DNA from: Oryzias latipes
Lineage: Eukaryota; Chordata; Actinopteri; Beloniformes; Adrianichthyidae
DNA: 64,000 nucleotides
Direction of reading: 5' to 3'
Assembly (NCBI RefSeq): GCF_002234675.1
Contig: NC_019859.2
Span: forward strand, 34,494,934-34,558,933
Under the pieces are notes generated by a model. That model saw only the letters and a program-made list of their open reading frames with translations. It did no database searches and had not been told where the DNA came from. The position numbers and the translations under genes were made by a program. Of this stretch, positions 32,165 to 43,207 are shown in pieces (the first letter of the stretch is position 1; each line of letters begins with the position of its first letter).

Positions 32165-35100
32165 TTAGACACCAAACATACTGTTTGTAAACTTCCTCAG
32201 TTTTAGCTTAGAAGCAGGTTTGGTCATAATATCAGCAACCATCTCGTCTGTAGTGCAGTATAATAGACACATTTTCCCTTCATTTACAATCGATCTCACA
32301 AAATGATACTTGATGTCCACATGCTTGCATCGCTGCCGGTTCACTGGGTTTTTAGCTAAAGCGATTGTTCCCTGGTTGTCTTCATACACTACTGTCTGTG
32401 TGTATTTGTAGTCATCAATACCTTTTAATAACTGCTCTAGATATCTGCATTCCTGCATCGTAGACGCTAGAGCCATGTATTCTGCCTCACAAGTAGAAAG
32501 CGCTACTGTAGGCTGTTTCTTAGTTTTCCATGAAACTAAAGAACTGTTTTTACTCAAACTTACACAGTAACCTGTAGTGCTCCGCCTGTCTGCAGTGTCA
32601 CCTGCCCAGTCAGCATCACTATAAGCTACTATGCCCAACCCTTCAGTGTCGTTTCTCCTGAAACATAGCTCCTTGTTTGTAGTTCCCTTGAGATATCTGA
32701 AAACATGTTTCACTGTAACCCATTGTTCCTCTGTTGGTTCATGCAAATATTGAGATAACTTGCTCACCACGAAACATAGATCTGGACGTGTACATGTTGT
32801 AAGATATATTAGGCTACCCACAGCCTCTCTGTACATCTTCACATCCTTCATCTTAACAGCATCTTCTGTGTAGCATAGTTTCTGGTCACAGGGAGTTTCC
32901 CTGGCTTTCCAGTTTTGCATATTGAACCGTGTCAGTATCTTGTTGACATATTTCTCTTGTGACATTTTCACACATCCATCAGACTGAACAAAATCAATTC
33001 CGAGAAAATGTTTAAGTTTGCCCAAATCCTTCATCCTGAACTTTGCTGAAAGCATCTCTTTCACATTTTTCATGAGATTTTCATTGCTTGCTGCAATTAT
33101 GACATCATCAACCCATATTATTATTATTGTCTTACCACTCGCTGTTTCTTTCGTGTAAACACAGTAGTCGGCTGGGCTTTGTGCAAAATCCTTTTCAGTC
33201 AAATAGTCATGTAGAATTCTGTTCCAGTTTCGACCAGACTGTTTCAAGCCGTAAAGAGATTTTTGTAGCTTACAAACCAAATTTTTCCCCTCTTCATAAC
33301 CTTCTGGCTGGTCAGTGTAGATCTCATAATCGATGGGAGCATGTAAGTAAGCTGTTGTTACGTCCATCTGATGAAGTAACAAGTTCTCTTGAGCTGCTTT
33401 TTGTAGCAAAACCCTTATGCTTGTCAAGTTAGCTGTTGGTGAAAAAATTTCACCGTAATCTATTCCTTTCTCCTGGCTGTAGCCCTTAGCCACAAATCTG
33501 GCTTTGTACTTGTCATTACCATCATTGTCACTTTTTACAGAGTAGACCCATTTACCCCCCACTGTTTTCTTGCCCTGTGGCAGACTAGTGAGAGTAAAGG
33601 TGTTGTTCTCTCTCAGTGACTGAATTTCTGCATCCATGGCTTTAATCCAGTGTTTTGCATTATCTGACTCCACAGCTTCTTTGAATGTTTGTGGGATACC
33701 ACACACTGCTCTGTAACAATAATCGATGTTACTATGAATCTCAGTTACAAAATCCTTCAGGTGACTGGGTTTTCTCCTCTCCCTCGTTGGATATCTTTCA
33801 CTGACACATGAATCATCTGCTACACCTGGCTCTCTTTGTTCATGCTCATCAGATGTGTCACTTTGTGATTCTTTGTCTTTCACCGCTTGCTCCTGAACTT
33901 CCTTAATGTCTCTGTCGGTGTTGTATGTGTTACTGTCAGGAATATGTAGGTTTACTCTACCATAATCATTTACTTCAACTTCACCTGTCTGTGTTTGTCT
34001 CTCTGCGCTCATCTTGCTCAAAAACTTGACAAGGCGATGTTTCTGGACTTTTTCTGTCTCAGGATTATAGACCAAATAGGCGGGGCTGTTTTTGTCATAA
34101 CCAACGAAAAATCCTTTCTCACACTTTGAATCAAGCTTTCCTCTGTCCTGTTTGTATGTATAACATACAGATCCAAATTTTTGCATTTTTGACAGGTCTG
34201 GCTTTCTTCCTGTTAGCATTTGGAGAGGGGTCTTCCCTGTTCGCTTATTAAAGCATCTGTTTCGCACTACGGCTGCTGTTTGAACAGCATAGTTCCATAG
34301 ACTTTTAGGTAAATGACTTTCAATTAGCATACATCTACCCATCTCGAAAAGAGTACGCCAGCCTCTCTCGGCAGTGCCGTTCTGATGAGGTGAATATGGT
34401 GCTGATGTCTCATGTTTTATACCATTCTTCCTCAACAAAGTTTGAAAGTCTCTGCATGTGAACTCTGTGCCGTTATCAGATCGAATGCATTTAACCTTTC
34501 CAAACGGGGCAATGTCGGCCAAAAATTTCTCTGTTGCGTTTAGTGCATCACTTTTCGCTTTTAAAAAATATACAAATACTGTGCTGGAGTAGTCATCAGT
34601 GAATGACTGCGCATATTTGTACCCATCAATAGATTCATTTGCTATTGGTCCTGCTAAGTCTGTGTGTACCATCTGTAGGGGGGCTGTTGCTCTTTCATCA
34701 GGATTCCTATTTCGTGTTTGGGTAAATTTCCCCTGAATACACACCTCACAATCGTGGTCAGGCTTGTCTGCTCTGCCCTTAATAGTCATCCCATCTACTA
34801 CATTTTGCAACCTTAGAATATCCTCATAGTTGCAGTGGCCTAAGATCTCGTGCCATGTCTGCATATCGTGACAGGTGTTACATTTATCATGGTCTTCAAC
34901 TTCAGTTTGCAAATAATACAACTTGTCATGCACATGAATATCAAAGTTGGTACCGTCTTTGTCGGTTAACACATCCTGCCCTTGTTTAAAGGTGACTGTC
35001 GCTCCTGATGCTGTAGCCATCTTCACTGAGAAAATGTCTTGAGGATATGATGGAATATACAATGCTCCTCTCAGGGTTACTTTGTGTTGTTGACCTGTAC

Positions 35101-36226
35101 TGTCTATCAGGAACACTTCCGCATTTCCTCTTCGTTGAGCGACTCCTTTGCACATCGTTCCATCTGCTAATTCCACAACATGCGTCTCCGGTTTGAAGGT
35201 TTCATCAAAGCTTTTGAACTTGGCAATATCATTAATGATGTGTGACGTAGCTCCGGTGTCGACCATCAGGCCCTTCTCCTTAATGTGACGTGCAGGTTGC
35301 TGCTGGCCTTTGACGTCTGCATTAGTAATCCGGAAAGCGTAATCCGCAGCTGTAGCTCCAGATTCATTGCCGCTCTCATCTGCGACTTTCCTTGCTCCAT
35401 CCTGTTTGTCTTTGTGTCTACAGGTGGTATCATTGTGTGTGCTGCTCCTGCAATGGTTGCACCACGTTTTCCTCCTGCATGCTTTTGCCCGGTGGCCCTT
35501 CAGTCCGCACTTAAAACATTTAATGTCTACATCGCTGTAGTCTCTGCTCTGTGCGTTCGACTTGATGTGCTTTTGACCTGTTCTTGCCATTGTCTTCATC
35601 ACATTGTCATTTGACTCTGCTACAGTTAACTTCTCCGTGTCTTCGTAACTGCGCAATTCTGTTTTGAACTCAGGAAATGTCATATCATTCTTATTATGAG
35701 TCACATGTATTGCAAATGGTTTAAAACTTTCAGGTAGTCCTTTTAGAGCCATAGCAATCAGCAAGCCATCTGCTAATGTCTCTCCCGCGTTGCGTAGTGC
35801 CGTAATGGCGGCCTCGGCTCTGATGACGTAATCAGTAACCGTCTCCTCGCGCCGTTTCTGAAGCGAAGTCAGCGTGGTATACAGGCTGATAATGCGGGGT
35901 TTTCCTCTTCCAGCGTAGTAGCCTCTCAAAATTTTCAGTGCAGCTCTTCCATTATCGGACGCATCCCTCATAATTAATGACAGACTTTTATCGTCCAACA
36001 GTTGAATCATTTCTGCATATGCGTCTGCATTTTTCTTAGCGTCGGCTGCAACCGCGGCCTCAGTCCTCGGTTCATTCAAAACAGTCTCTTTCAACCCTAA
36101 CAGGTGCAAATGTCCGAGCACTTTAGTTTCCCAAAGCTCATAATTGCTTTCATCTCCGTCAAACATAAGTCGAGGCAACCTACTTGCTCCTCTTTGATCC
36201 ATGATGCTAGTTTGCCGTAATAGCAC
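32165..36226 (-). CDS. Copia gag-pol polyprotein, 1353 codons, uninterrupted
   Basis: Domains in order with approximate residue positions. The gag region is 1-230. A CCHC zinc knuckle CFKCGLKGHRAKAC is near 236-249. The aspartic protease has MVDTGATSH near 320. Integrase has its HHCC finger from WHEILGH near 457 and the catalytic core with HTDLAGP near 520, SDNGTEF near 582 and NGTAERG near 615. Reverse transcriptase has a YGLKQS motif and the VDDVI box near 1037. RNase H has YSDADWAGD near 1200 and STCEAEYMAL near 1245. Gag and pol share one frame, as in Drosophila copia, where splicing adjusts the gag to pol ratio. A vertebrate copia with so full a frame is uncommon. Confidence 0.92.
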   Translation of the reverse strand: MLLRQTSIMDQRGASRLPRLMFDGDESNYELWETKVLGHLHLLGLKETVLNEPRTEAAVAADAKKNADAYAEMIQLLDDKSLSLIMRDASDNGRAALKILRGYYAGRGKPRIISLYTTLTSLQKRREETVTDYVIRAEAAITALRNAGETLADGLLIAMALKGLPESFKPFAIHVTHNKNDMTFPEFKTELRSYEDTEKLTVAESNDNVMKTMARTGQKHIKSNAQSRDYSDVDIKCFKCGLKGHRAKACRRKTWCNHCRSSTHNDTTCRHKDKQDGARKVADESGNESGATAADYAFRITNADVKGQQQPARHIKEKGLMVDTGATSHIINDIAKFKSFDETFKPETHVVELADGTMCKGVAQRRGNAEVFLIDSTGQQHKVTLRGALYIPSYPQDIFSVKMATASGATVTFKQGQDVLTDKDGTNFDIHVHDKLYYLQTEVEDHDKCNTCHDMQTWHEILGHCNYEDILRLQNVVDGMTIKGRADKPDHDCEVCIQGKFTQTRNRNPDERATAPLQMVHTDLAGPIANESIDGYKYAQSFTDDYSSTVFVYFLKAKSDALNATEKFLADIAPFGKVKCIRSDNGTEFTCRDFQTLLRKNGIKHETSAPYSPHQNGTAERGWRTLFEMGRCMLIESHLPKSLWNYAVQTAAVVRNRCFNKRTGKTPLQMLTGRKPDLSKMQKFGSVCYTYKQDRGKLDSKCEKGFFVGYDKNSPAYLVYNPETEKVQKHRLVKFLSKMSAERQTQTGEVEVNDYGRVNLHIPDSNTYNTDRDIKEVQEQAVKDKESQSDTSDEHEQREPGVADDSCVSERYPTRERRKPSHLKDFVTEIHSNIDYCYRAVCGIPQTFKEAVESDNAKHWIKAMDAEIQSLRENNTFTLTSLPQGKKTVGGKWVYSVKSDNDGNDKYKARFVAKGYSQEKGIDYGEIFSPTANLTSIRVLLQKAAQENLLLHQMDVTTAYLHAPIDYEIYTDQPEGYEEGKNLVCKLQKSLYGLKQSGRNWNRILHDYLTEKDFAQSPADYCVYTKETASGKTIIIIWVDDVIIAASNENLMKNVKEMLSAKFRMKDLGKLKHFLGIDFVQSDGCVKMSQEKYVNKILTRFNMQNWKARETPCDQKLCYTEDAVKMKDVKMYREAVGSLIYLTTCTRPDLCFVVSKLSQYLHEPTEEQWVTVKHVFRYLKGTTNKELCFRRNDTEGLGIVAYSDADWAGDTADRRSTTGYCVSLSKNSSLVSWKTKKQPTVALSTCEAEYMALASTMQECRYLEQLLKGIDDYKYTQTVVYEDNQGTIALAKNPVNRQRCKHVDIKYHFVRSIVNEGKMCLLYCTTDEMVADIMTKPASKLKLRKFTNSMFGV

Positions 36227-36282
36227 GCTGTCCGTCGCGACTTTCTATCGGCAATAAAACATCAAACTTCTTCGAGTTGCTC

Positions 36283-36296
36283 CTGGGCCCATAACC
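36283..36296 (-). other. Copia primer-binding site matching initiator tRNA-Met anticodon arm
   Basis: Directly next to the 5' LTR the minus strand reads GGTTATGGGCCCAG. This is the reverse complement of CTGGGCCCATAACC, the anticodon stem-loop of vertebrate initiator tRNA-Met as I know it. Drosophila copia uses the same internal half of this tRNA as primer instead of the 3' end. Confidence 0.8.
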
Positions 36297-36365
36297 TGTT
36301 GGAGTATTGCAGCACCACTGCGTTGAACTCGAAGGGAAGAAGTTTACGGAGGCACTTCAACTTTT

Positions 36366-36974
36366 TGTCACAACCAGGACTTGAGGACCACAAAAGATGA
36401 CAGACCCAAGGAGTACGAGATCTTTAGTTTATTTAAAGGGGGCCAGAGCCGGCAGGATGTTATGCAGAATCTTGACACCAGGGGGCGTGGAGACAGACTG
36501 GTGGGAGGCCAGGAGTGAGGGGAGAGAAACAGACAGAGCAGAGTCCAGTGTTCATGGAAGGGGGCGGGACGCCAATTCCTGAATGAGGAAGTCCGTGACA
36601 GAGAGGAGCAGAGGAGATGTCTTACGGCTGAGTTTTGAGGCAGAGCTTGGCGATGACGAACAGGTGGTCCCAGCAACAGGTGAGTCAGTAACAGCAACTC
36701 AGGAGAAAGCTTGGTTCAGCACGAGCGGCAGGAGTAGTAACGATAGGAAAACCCAGCAACTCAGACTTGAGAGCGAGGAGCGGAGATCCCGATTTGCAGA
36801 CGAGCGGCAGACTGGAATACAGAGCGTGAGAGCAGGCTGGTGGTCTAGTAATACACTTAGACGTTCCGGCAAGGGACGGAGCGGTGCGACCGCAATATAT
36901 ACTGACGTGGGCAGGTGAGGAGAGTTAGCCCTGATGAGCAGCCGCTGCGGGGCGTGGCGGCGGTTGCCATGACA
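36366..36974 (-). repeat. Gypsy 3' LTR (609 bp)
   Basis: Nearly identical to 41213-41821. Short open frames seen in both LTRs in parallel are not genes. Confidence 0.9.
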
Positions 36975-36987
36975 GTACCCCCTCTTT
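36975..36987 (-). other. Gypsy polypurine tract
   Basis: AAAGAGGGGGTAC on the minus strand, adjacent to the 3' LTR. Confidence 0.7.
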
Positions 36988-37111
36988 AACGACCGGCTCC
37001 CGACGGTCGTGCGGGCTGGTCTGGATGGTCCACATGAAACTGGGAAATTAAAGCAGGATCAAGAACAAAACGAGCAGGAACCCATGAACGTTCTTCAGGG
37101 CCATAGCCCTC

Positions 37112-40100
37112 TCAATCCACCAGGTACTGTAACCCTCGTCCACGGCAGCGTGAACGGAGCAGACGCCTGACCGTGTAGACGGGACCCCCGTCGATGAACC
37201 GGGCCGGAGGTGGGGCAGTGGCAGGAGGAACAAGAGGACTGGTCTTAACCGGCTTCAACTTGGAGACGTGGAAGGTAGGATGAATGCGGAGCGTTCTGGG
37301 CAGCCGCAGACGAACAGCCACTGGGTTGATCACCTTAGAGATGGGAAATGGTCCAACAAACCGTGGTGCCAACTTCTTGTTCTCCACACGGAGAGGTAGA
37401 TTTGCGGTAGACAGCCAAACCCTTTGGCCCACCTGGTAGGAAGGAGCAGCAACCCTTCGTCTGTTAGCACTGGTGCGATAAGCCTCTACAGTTCGTAGGA
37501 GAGCCTGCCGGGCCCTGCGCCAGGCCTGCTGACATCTCCTGACAGAAGCGTGGGCAGAAGGGACAGAGACCTCCCCTTCCTGGGAGGCGAACAGGGGAGG
37601 CTGGAAACCATACACCACTTGGAAGGGGGATAAACCTGTGGCAGACGAAGGCAGCGTATTATGAGCGTATTCTGCCCAGACCAGGTTACGGGACCATGAA
37701 GCTGGCTCTCGAGCACAGAGGAGACGGAGGCTGGTCTCCAACTGCTGGTTGAGCCGTTCTGATTGACCATTAGACTGCGGATGGAAACCGGAAGAAAGGC
37801 TCACAGAGACCCCAAGTAGGCGACAGAACTCCACCCAAAACTTAGCTGTAAATTGGGGACCCCGGTCAGAAACTATATCCCTGGGAATGCCGTGAATTCG
37901 AATGACATGATTGAGAAGGGTCTCTGCAGTCTCCTTAGCAGTGGGGAGTTTGGGTAGGGCAATGAAATGAACCATCTTAGAGAATCGGTCGACGACCGTC
38001 AGAATTACCGTCATCCCATCAGATGGTGGAAGCCCCGTTACAAAATCCAGTGAGATGTGAGACCAGGGCCTCCTGGGAACTGGCAGTGGCTGTAGCAACC
38101 CAGCAGGTGGAGAAGACGTGGTTTTGACCTGAGCACATTCCGGGCAAGCAGAGACGTACTCATTAATGTCCTCTCTCATGCTTGGCCACCAAAAGCGTTG
38201 TCTGATAACAGAGTAGGTTCTTCTTTGACCGGGATGACAAAACATACGGGAGGAGTGGAACCATTGCATCACTCTAGCCCTGAGATTGTCAGGAACATAT
38301 AAACATTCTGTGGGGCAGGCTGATGGGGACTGGGAGTCTAACGTAGCAGACCGTACCTCCTCTTCTATATCAGTATTTGTGACTGCTAGTCGGGCTGAGG
38401 CAGGCAGGATGAATTCCGGAGGCGTCTCCTCAGAGGGACCATTCTCCTGTCGGGACAGCGCATCAGCCTTGGTGTTCAGTGACCCTGGTCTATAAGACAG
38501 AGAAAAGTTGAACCGGTTAAAAAACAAAGACCAACGGGCCTGGCGAGAATTAACCCTTTTGGCAGTTCTAAGGTACTCCAGATTTTTGTGGTCAGTGAAG
38601 ACTACAAAAGGTTTCTCGGACCTCTCTAACCAGTGACGCCACTCCTCCAGAGCGTCCTTGATTGCAAGCAGCTCTCTATCTCCGACGTCATAGTTCCTTT
38701 CAGAACTGGACAGGCGACGAGAAAAGAAAGCACATGGATGAACTCTGTTGTCCTGGCCCCGTTGAGAGAGCACAGCACCGATCCCTGAGTCAGAAGCATC
38801 CACTTCCATGATGAATTGTTTGCTGGGATCAGGTGTACACAATACAGGGGCTGAGGTGAAACGCTGCTTCAGATCCTGGAAGGCGGACTCTGCTTCTTGG
38901 TTCCAAGAGAAACTCCTTTTGGATGAGGTCAAGGCATGAAGAGGAGATGCTATTTTGCTGTAATTCTTTATGAACCGCCGATAGAAATTAGCAAACCCGA
39001 GGAACCGTTGTAGCTGTTTACGGCTCTCAGGTCTTGGCCACTCCAACACAGCCTTTACCTTCATCGGGTCCATCTTGATAATTCCTTCAGAAATAACTAG
39101 GCCCAAAAATGAAGTAGTGGTGGTATGAAATTCACACTTCTCTGCCTTGACGTACAATTGGTTTTGGAGTAACCTCAGCAGAACTTTACGCACATGTTGG
39201 ACGTGTTCCTCCATAGAGCGTGAGAAAATAAGGATGTCGTCTAGATAAATGAAAACGAAGTGATTGATCATGTCACCCAAAACATCATTGACAAGATTCT
39301 GGAAAATGGCAGGGGCGTTGGTTAAACCAAAAGGCATGACCTGATATTCGAAATGGCCCGAAGGTGTGTTGAATGCCGTCTTCCACTCATCACCTGCCCT
39401 GATCCTGACCAGATGGTAGGCATTGCGAAGATCCAATTTTGTGAAAATCCTGGCCCCCTGTAGGAGTTCATAAGCAGAAGACATGAGTGGCAGAGGATAG
39501 CGGTTACGTACAGTGATCTCATTGAGCCCTCGGTAATCAATACAGGGTCTCAAGCCCCCATCTTTCTTCTTTACGAAGAAGAACCCGGCTCCAGCTGGAG
39601 AGGAAGAGGGTCTTATGAGTCCGGCAGCCAACGACTCCTTGATGTAGGTCTCCATAGCCTCTCTCTCAGGAGCCGAAAGGGAGTACAAGTGTCCTCGTGG
39701 TGGTGACGTACCTGGCAAGAGTTCAATAGAACAGTCATAGGGGCGGTGTGGAGGTAAGGCGGAGGCTTTTAACTTGTTGAACACCTCCTTTAAGTCATGG
39801 TAAACGGTAGGTACTTTGGTGAGATCAGGATATTTATCAACAATGGTCTTGACTTTGTCTGAGGATAGTGGCGTTTTCATGGCACCAAGACAGTTACTAT
39901 GACAGTTAACATCCCAAGCCAGGATCCGACCAGACCGCCAATTGAGTTGTGGATTGTGTTGTTGTAACCAAGACAGACCTAGGATGATCGGAATCTCAGT
40001 GTTACGAAGAATATGAAACCTGACCAACTCAAAATGGTTATCAATTTGCATTTTAATTGATTCAGTAACAAGGTGACTGGTATTAATGATATGTCCATCA

Positions 40101-40294
40101 ATGGCTTTTACACTTAGCGGATGCTGCTGGGAAGACACGCTGACACCCCACTTCCGAACAATCTCTTCAGACATAAAATTGCTGTCTGCTCCAGAGTCTA
40201 TTAAAACAGCTTCAGAGTGTGCCTGATTCCTGACATAAAATGTCGCCTTGGTTCTTGGGTCAGGCTGGAAGGAGGAAGACAGGGAAAGGCTCAC
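37112..40294 (-). CDS. Gypsy pol region (protease, RT, RNase H, integrase)
   Basis: Domains in order with approximate residue positions. Protease has [10 protein letters not shown] near 32-41. Reverse transcriptase has [12 protein letters not shown] and the YLDDILIFS box near 350. RNase H starts at [15 protein letters not shown] near 497. The integrase zinc finger lies near 686-725 with HPGQRR and CPECAQVK. The integrase core has LDFVTGLP near 748, SDRGPQF near 813 and [12 protein letters not shown] near 843. A region near the C-terminus resembles the start of a chromodomain, which would make it a chromovirus. The frame overlaps the end of gag by a few bases, and the family is known to use frameshift or read-through between gag and pol. 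Confidence 0.9.
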   Translation of the reverse strand: MSLSLSSSFQPDPRTKATFYVRNQAHSEAVLIDSGADSNFMSEEIVRKWGVSVSSQQHPLSVKAIDGHIINTSHLVTESIKMQIDNHFELVRFHILRNTEIPIILGLSWLQQHNPQLNWRSGRILAWDVNCHSNCLGAMKTPLSSDKVKTIVDKYPDLTKVPTVYHDLKEVFNKLKASALPPHRPYDCSIELLPGTSPPRGHLYSLSAPEREAMETYIKESLAAGLIRPSSSPAGAGFFFVKKKDGGLRPCIDYRGLNEITVRNRYPLPLMSSAYELLQGARIFTKLDLRNAYHLVRIRAGDEWKTAFNTPSGHFEYQVMPFGLTNAPAIFQNLVNDVLGDMINHFVFIYLDDILIFSRSMEEHVQHVRKVLLRLLQNQLYVKAEKCEFHTTTTSFLGLVISEGIIKMDPMKVKAVLEWPRPESRKQLQRFLGFANFYRRFIKNYSKIASPLHALTSSKRSFSWNQEAESAFQDLKQRFTSAPVLCTPDPSKQFIMEVDASDSGIGAVLSQRGQDNRVHPCAFFSRRLSSSERNYDVGDRELLAIKDALEEWRHWLERSEKPFVVFTDHKNLEYLRTAKRVNSRQARWSLFFNRFNFSLSYRPGSLNTKADALSRQENGPSEETPPEFILPASARLAVTNTDIEEEVRSATLDSQSPSACPTECLYVPDNLRARVMQWFHSSRMFCHPGQRRTYSVIRQRFWWPSMREDINEYVSACPECAQVKTTSSPPAGLLQPLPVPRRPWSHISLDFVTGLPPSDGMTVILTVVDRFSKMVHFIALPKLPTAKETAETLLNHVIRIHGIPRDIVSDRGPQFTAKFWVEFCRLLGVSVSLSSGFHPQSNGQSERLNQQLETSLRLLCAREPASWSRNLVWAEYAHNTLPSSATGLSPFQVVYGFQPPLFASQEGEVSVPSAHASVRRCQQAWRRARQALLRTVEAYRTSANRRRVAAPSYQVGQRVWLSTANLPLRVENKKLAPRFVGPFPISKVINPVAVRLRLPRTLRIHPTFHVSKLKPVKTSPLVPPATAPPPARFIDGGPVYTVRRLLRSRCRGRGLQYLVD

Positions 40295-41196
40295 ACACGT
40301 CTCCTTCCTTCGTGTGGAGCCAGACCTTTTACCGGACAGTTCTCAATGCGGTGATCCGGAGAAGCACAGTAAAAACAAAGGTTCTGCTGGAACCGACGGT
40401 CCCTCTCCTCCCTGGAGAGTCGTGTGCGGCCTAACTGCATAGGCTCCTCCGTGTTGGATCCTGAAGCTGGGGACGGCTTTGGACTGAAACGAGACTGGGG
40501 TTCATGAAAAACTCTGGGGTTACGTGATCCCTGGTGTCTCTCCCTTCCCCTTTCCTGTATGCGTCTGTCTATGCGGGCTGCGAGTGACATCAAATCATTA
40601 ATCCTTCTTGGGAGTTCACGTGCTGCCAACTCATCCTTAACGCACTCCGACAGACCTTCGTAAAACATATCATAGAGGGCCTCCTCATTCCATGCACTGC
40701 TACATGCTATGGTCCGGAAACGTATGATGTGTCTCTTTGTGAGTTGGCGTGCTGCTTCCCGATGGGGTTTCACAGGATCGAAAATTGCCTTGAGTTCCTC
40801 TGAAAACTGTCTGTAAGAAGAACAGATGACAGAATCTCGAGACCACTCAGCGGTAGCCCACTGAGCTGCTCGACCAGTTAACAGCGAAATAACATAGGCA
40901 ACTTTAGATCTTTCTGACGGGAAAGCGGATTCCTGTAGGGAGAAGTTAATCTCACATTGGCAGAGGAAGGTTCGACATGATGCAGGGTTTCCATCGTACT
41001 TATCTGGAGGATTAATCCGAATGTCACTGACAGGTTGCACATTAATGGGGGGAGGAGCTGTCTGTGAAATGCTCATAGCAGAGAGTTTCTCAGTAATGTC
41101 ACACAGGCGAGAGGTAAATTCCGCCATCCGTCTGTCATAATTATGGAAAGCGCCTTCTACCCGAGCCTGGAACTCCTGGGCCGTCTTTGGGTCCAT
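40291..41196 (-). CDS. Gypsy gag
   Basis: 301 codons on the minus strand, starting 17 bases inside the 5' LTR boundary. It begins [10 protein letters not shown] with a helical N-terminus. A capsid-like core contains a region around [18 protein letters not shown], and a single CCHC knuckle ([14 protein letters not shown]) lies near residues 273-287. This is the usual architecture for gypsy elements of fish and for the mammalian host genes derived from such gags. Confidence 0.88.
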   Translation of the reverse strand: MDPKTAQEFQARVEGAFHNYDRRMAEFTSRLCDITEKLSAMSISQTAPPPINVQPVSDIRINPPDKYDGNPASCRTFLCQCEINFSLQESAFPSERSKVAYVISLLTGRAAQWATAEWSRDSVICSSYRQFSEELKAIFDPVKPHREAARQLTKRHIIRFRTIACSSAWNEEALYDMFYEGLSECVKDELAARELPRRINDLMSLAARIDRRIQERGRERHQGSRNPRVFHEPQSRFSPKPSPASGSNTEEPMQLGRTRLSREERDRRFQQNLCFYCASPDHRIENCPVKGLAPHEGRRRV

Positions 41197-41212
41197 GTTG
41201 GCCGGAACGTAC

Positions 41213-41821
41213 TGTCACAACCAGGACTTGAGGACCACAAAAGATGACAGACCCAAGGAGTACGAGATCTTTAGTTTATTTAAAGGGGGCCAGAGCCGGC
41301 AGGATGTTATGCAGAATCTTGACACCAGGGGGCGTGGAGACAGACTGGTGGGAGGCCAGGAGTGAGGGGAGAGAAACAGACAGAGCAGAGTCCAGTGTTC
41401 ATGGAAGGGGGCGGGACGCCAATTCCTGAATGAGGAAGTCCGTGACAGAGAGGAGCAGAGGAGATGTCTTACGGCTGAGTTTTGAGGCAGAGCTTGGCGA
41501 TGACGAACAGGTGGTCCCAGCAACAGGTGAGTCAGTAACAGCAACTCAGGAGAAAGCTTGGTTCAGCACGAGCGGCAGGAGTAGTAACGATAGGAAAACC
41601 CAGCAACTCAGACTTGAGAGCGAGGAGCGGAGATCCCGATTTGCAGATGAGCGGCAGACTGGAATACAGAGCGTGAGAGCAGGCTGGTGGTCTAGTAATA
41701 CACTTAGACGTTCCGGCAAGGGACGGAGCGGTGCGACCGCAATATATACTGACGTGGGCAGGTGAGGAGAGTTAGCCCTGATGAGCAGCCGCTGCGGGGC
41801 GTGGCGGCGGTTGCCATGACA
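41213..41821 (-). repeat. Gypsy 5' LTR (609 bp)
   Basis: TG...CA ends, next to gag, and followed on the right by the ctttt duplication and the rest of the copia LTR. Confidence 0.9.
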
Positions 41822-42024
41822 CTTTTCACTTGAGCTTTTATTTTAAACTGTTCACAGGAATTGAATATCCGTACAACAACAAGTTGTTTCATCTTCTCTC
41901 AGAGAAAACTTAAAAAAAAAAAAACGTGCGCCTCCTAGCGGCGGGGATGAAATACTGCTCCATAAAGGTACATAAAATAAATTCACAACTTGAGTACATA
42001 AATAAAAGATCTCTCAACACCCAG

Positions 42025-42491
42025 GAAGAGAAATCTGGTTAAAGAGCTACGTTGGACTTTGCTAACTTTGTGGAGAAATAATCTTGGTGAGTGAATAATA
42101 GCATTGATGTCGCATTAACCTGCTATATTCACTGGAAAAGTGTATTTAGTGATTTAAAAAAGTGATTTATAAACCAAATACTACAGAAAAAAACAGTTGA
42201 GGTAACCATGGAAAAGTGTGATCAGAATGAAGTGTAATGTTTTGTTAAATTTAATGCGTGGAGTCTCCTCAGTTGGCCACGTGTTGCAGGCTAGCTGCAC
42301 AGTAAGCTAGTTTGACTCTTTTTGTTGTTGCATACATGTTAAGTTATATAATTTCGGTGTGTATATTGACTTAAATTCTTGAAGAAAAAAAAAAGGAAAA
42401 TGACTGTGAAGTAATGTTAAAAGGACAATATATATGGATAACATTTAATGATTTTCTGCACATTTGTGTAGACTGTTTTTTTCTTGGTGTA
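42025..42491. other. AT-rich stretch with no recognised gene
   Basis: No domain, repeat end or RNA gene was recognised between the copia target duplication and the next element. Confidence 0.35.
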
Positions 42492-43205
42492 CAGTAAACC
42501 CTTGTTTATCGCGGGGGTTACGTTCCAAAAAGAACCCGTGATAGACAAAATCCTTGAAGTAGAAACCTTTTTTTTTTTTTACAATTATTATACAGTTAAA
42601 AACTCTATTATACATTGAAAAGAAAGAACAAACTATTTTACAGGCTCAGGCATTTGTTTCACCAATAAAAGTACTTTAGAAACGTTTTTTTCAACAAATA
42701 ACTTCTGTACTGTGTGAACAGAAGGCTTCAAATCGCAGAGATTAGCCCCGCCCACCGCGACCTGGGAGTAATTGGATTAAACGGCAGAAAATTTAAAATG
42801 ATTATGAAAAAAAATACAAAGTACAGTGGGACAAGTGACTCAGGTGTATTTCACTGCTCTTCAGACTGAGCCGCTGCATCCTGACTCCGCTCTGCAGTGT
42901 TTTCTTCTTTTGAAGCCCGCGGTGCAGCTGTGTTCGTTCATGAGAAGAACATAGTGATAGGCAGTTGTTGTCGCTCTTTTTTCTATGGGTTTTAGAGAAA
43001 TTCCAAATTCAAGATGATTTGCACGTAAATTTGGCAAGCTGTTTTACATACGTGTACATATTAAACTGCAACGTTATTGACGCACAGGTAGAGAAGAAGC
43101 GATGTGACTTTTTAGCCAATTGGAATGCAGAACACAATGCACGATGCAAATCCGTGAAGTAGCGAAACCGTGAAAAGTAAACCTCGTTATAGCAAGGGAT
43201 CACTG
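42492..43205. mobile_element. Tc1/mariner (pogo/Tigger-like) non-autonomous element, 714 bp
   Basis: The left end CAGTAAACCCTTGTTTATCG and the right end (in reverse complement CAGTGATCCCTTGCTATAAC) are imperfect inverted repeats, flanked by TA on both sides (42490-42491 and 43206-43207). The start, with cccttgtttatcgcgg, resembles mariner/pogo-type elements widespread in vertebrates. No transposase is readable. Confidence 0.65.
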
Positions 43206-43207
43206 TA

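Larger units (their letters stand above)
36366..41821 (-). mobile_element. Gypsy-type (chromovirus-like) LTR retrotransposon nested in the copia LTR
   Basis: Both ends are 609 bp LTRs (36366-36974 and 41213-41821) with TG...CA termini. The flanking 5 bp duplication ctttt (36361-36365 and 41822-41826) is present once in the intact copia LTR. On the minus strand the order is 5' LTR, gag, pol with RT before integrase, polypurine tract, 3' LTR. Only one difference between the LTRs was seen by eye, so the insertion is very recent and later than the copia insertion. It looks nearly whole, with about one break in the coding region. Confidence 0.92.
31817..42019 (-). mobile_element. Copia-type LTR retrotransposon, looks whole, carrying a nested gypsy element
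   Basis: The element starts and ends with LTRs bounded by TGTTG...CAACA and is flanked by the 5 bp target duplication cccag (31812-31816 and 42020-42024). On the minus strand the order is 5' LTR (36297-36365 plus 41827-42019, split by the gypsy insertion), primer-binding site, one long gag-pol frame, polypurine tract and 3' LTR (31817-32079). The two LTRs differ by about one substitution and one single-base length change by eye, so the insertion is recent. Integrase preceding reverse transcriptase places it in Ty1/copia. Confidence 0.92.

Noticed and set aside
36368-36918. Open frames of 109 and 111 codons, exactly repeated at 41215-41765
   Set aside because: They are within the two LTRs of the gypsy element and are duplicated with them. 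No domain is seen.
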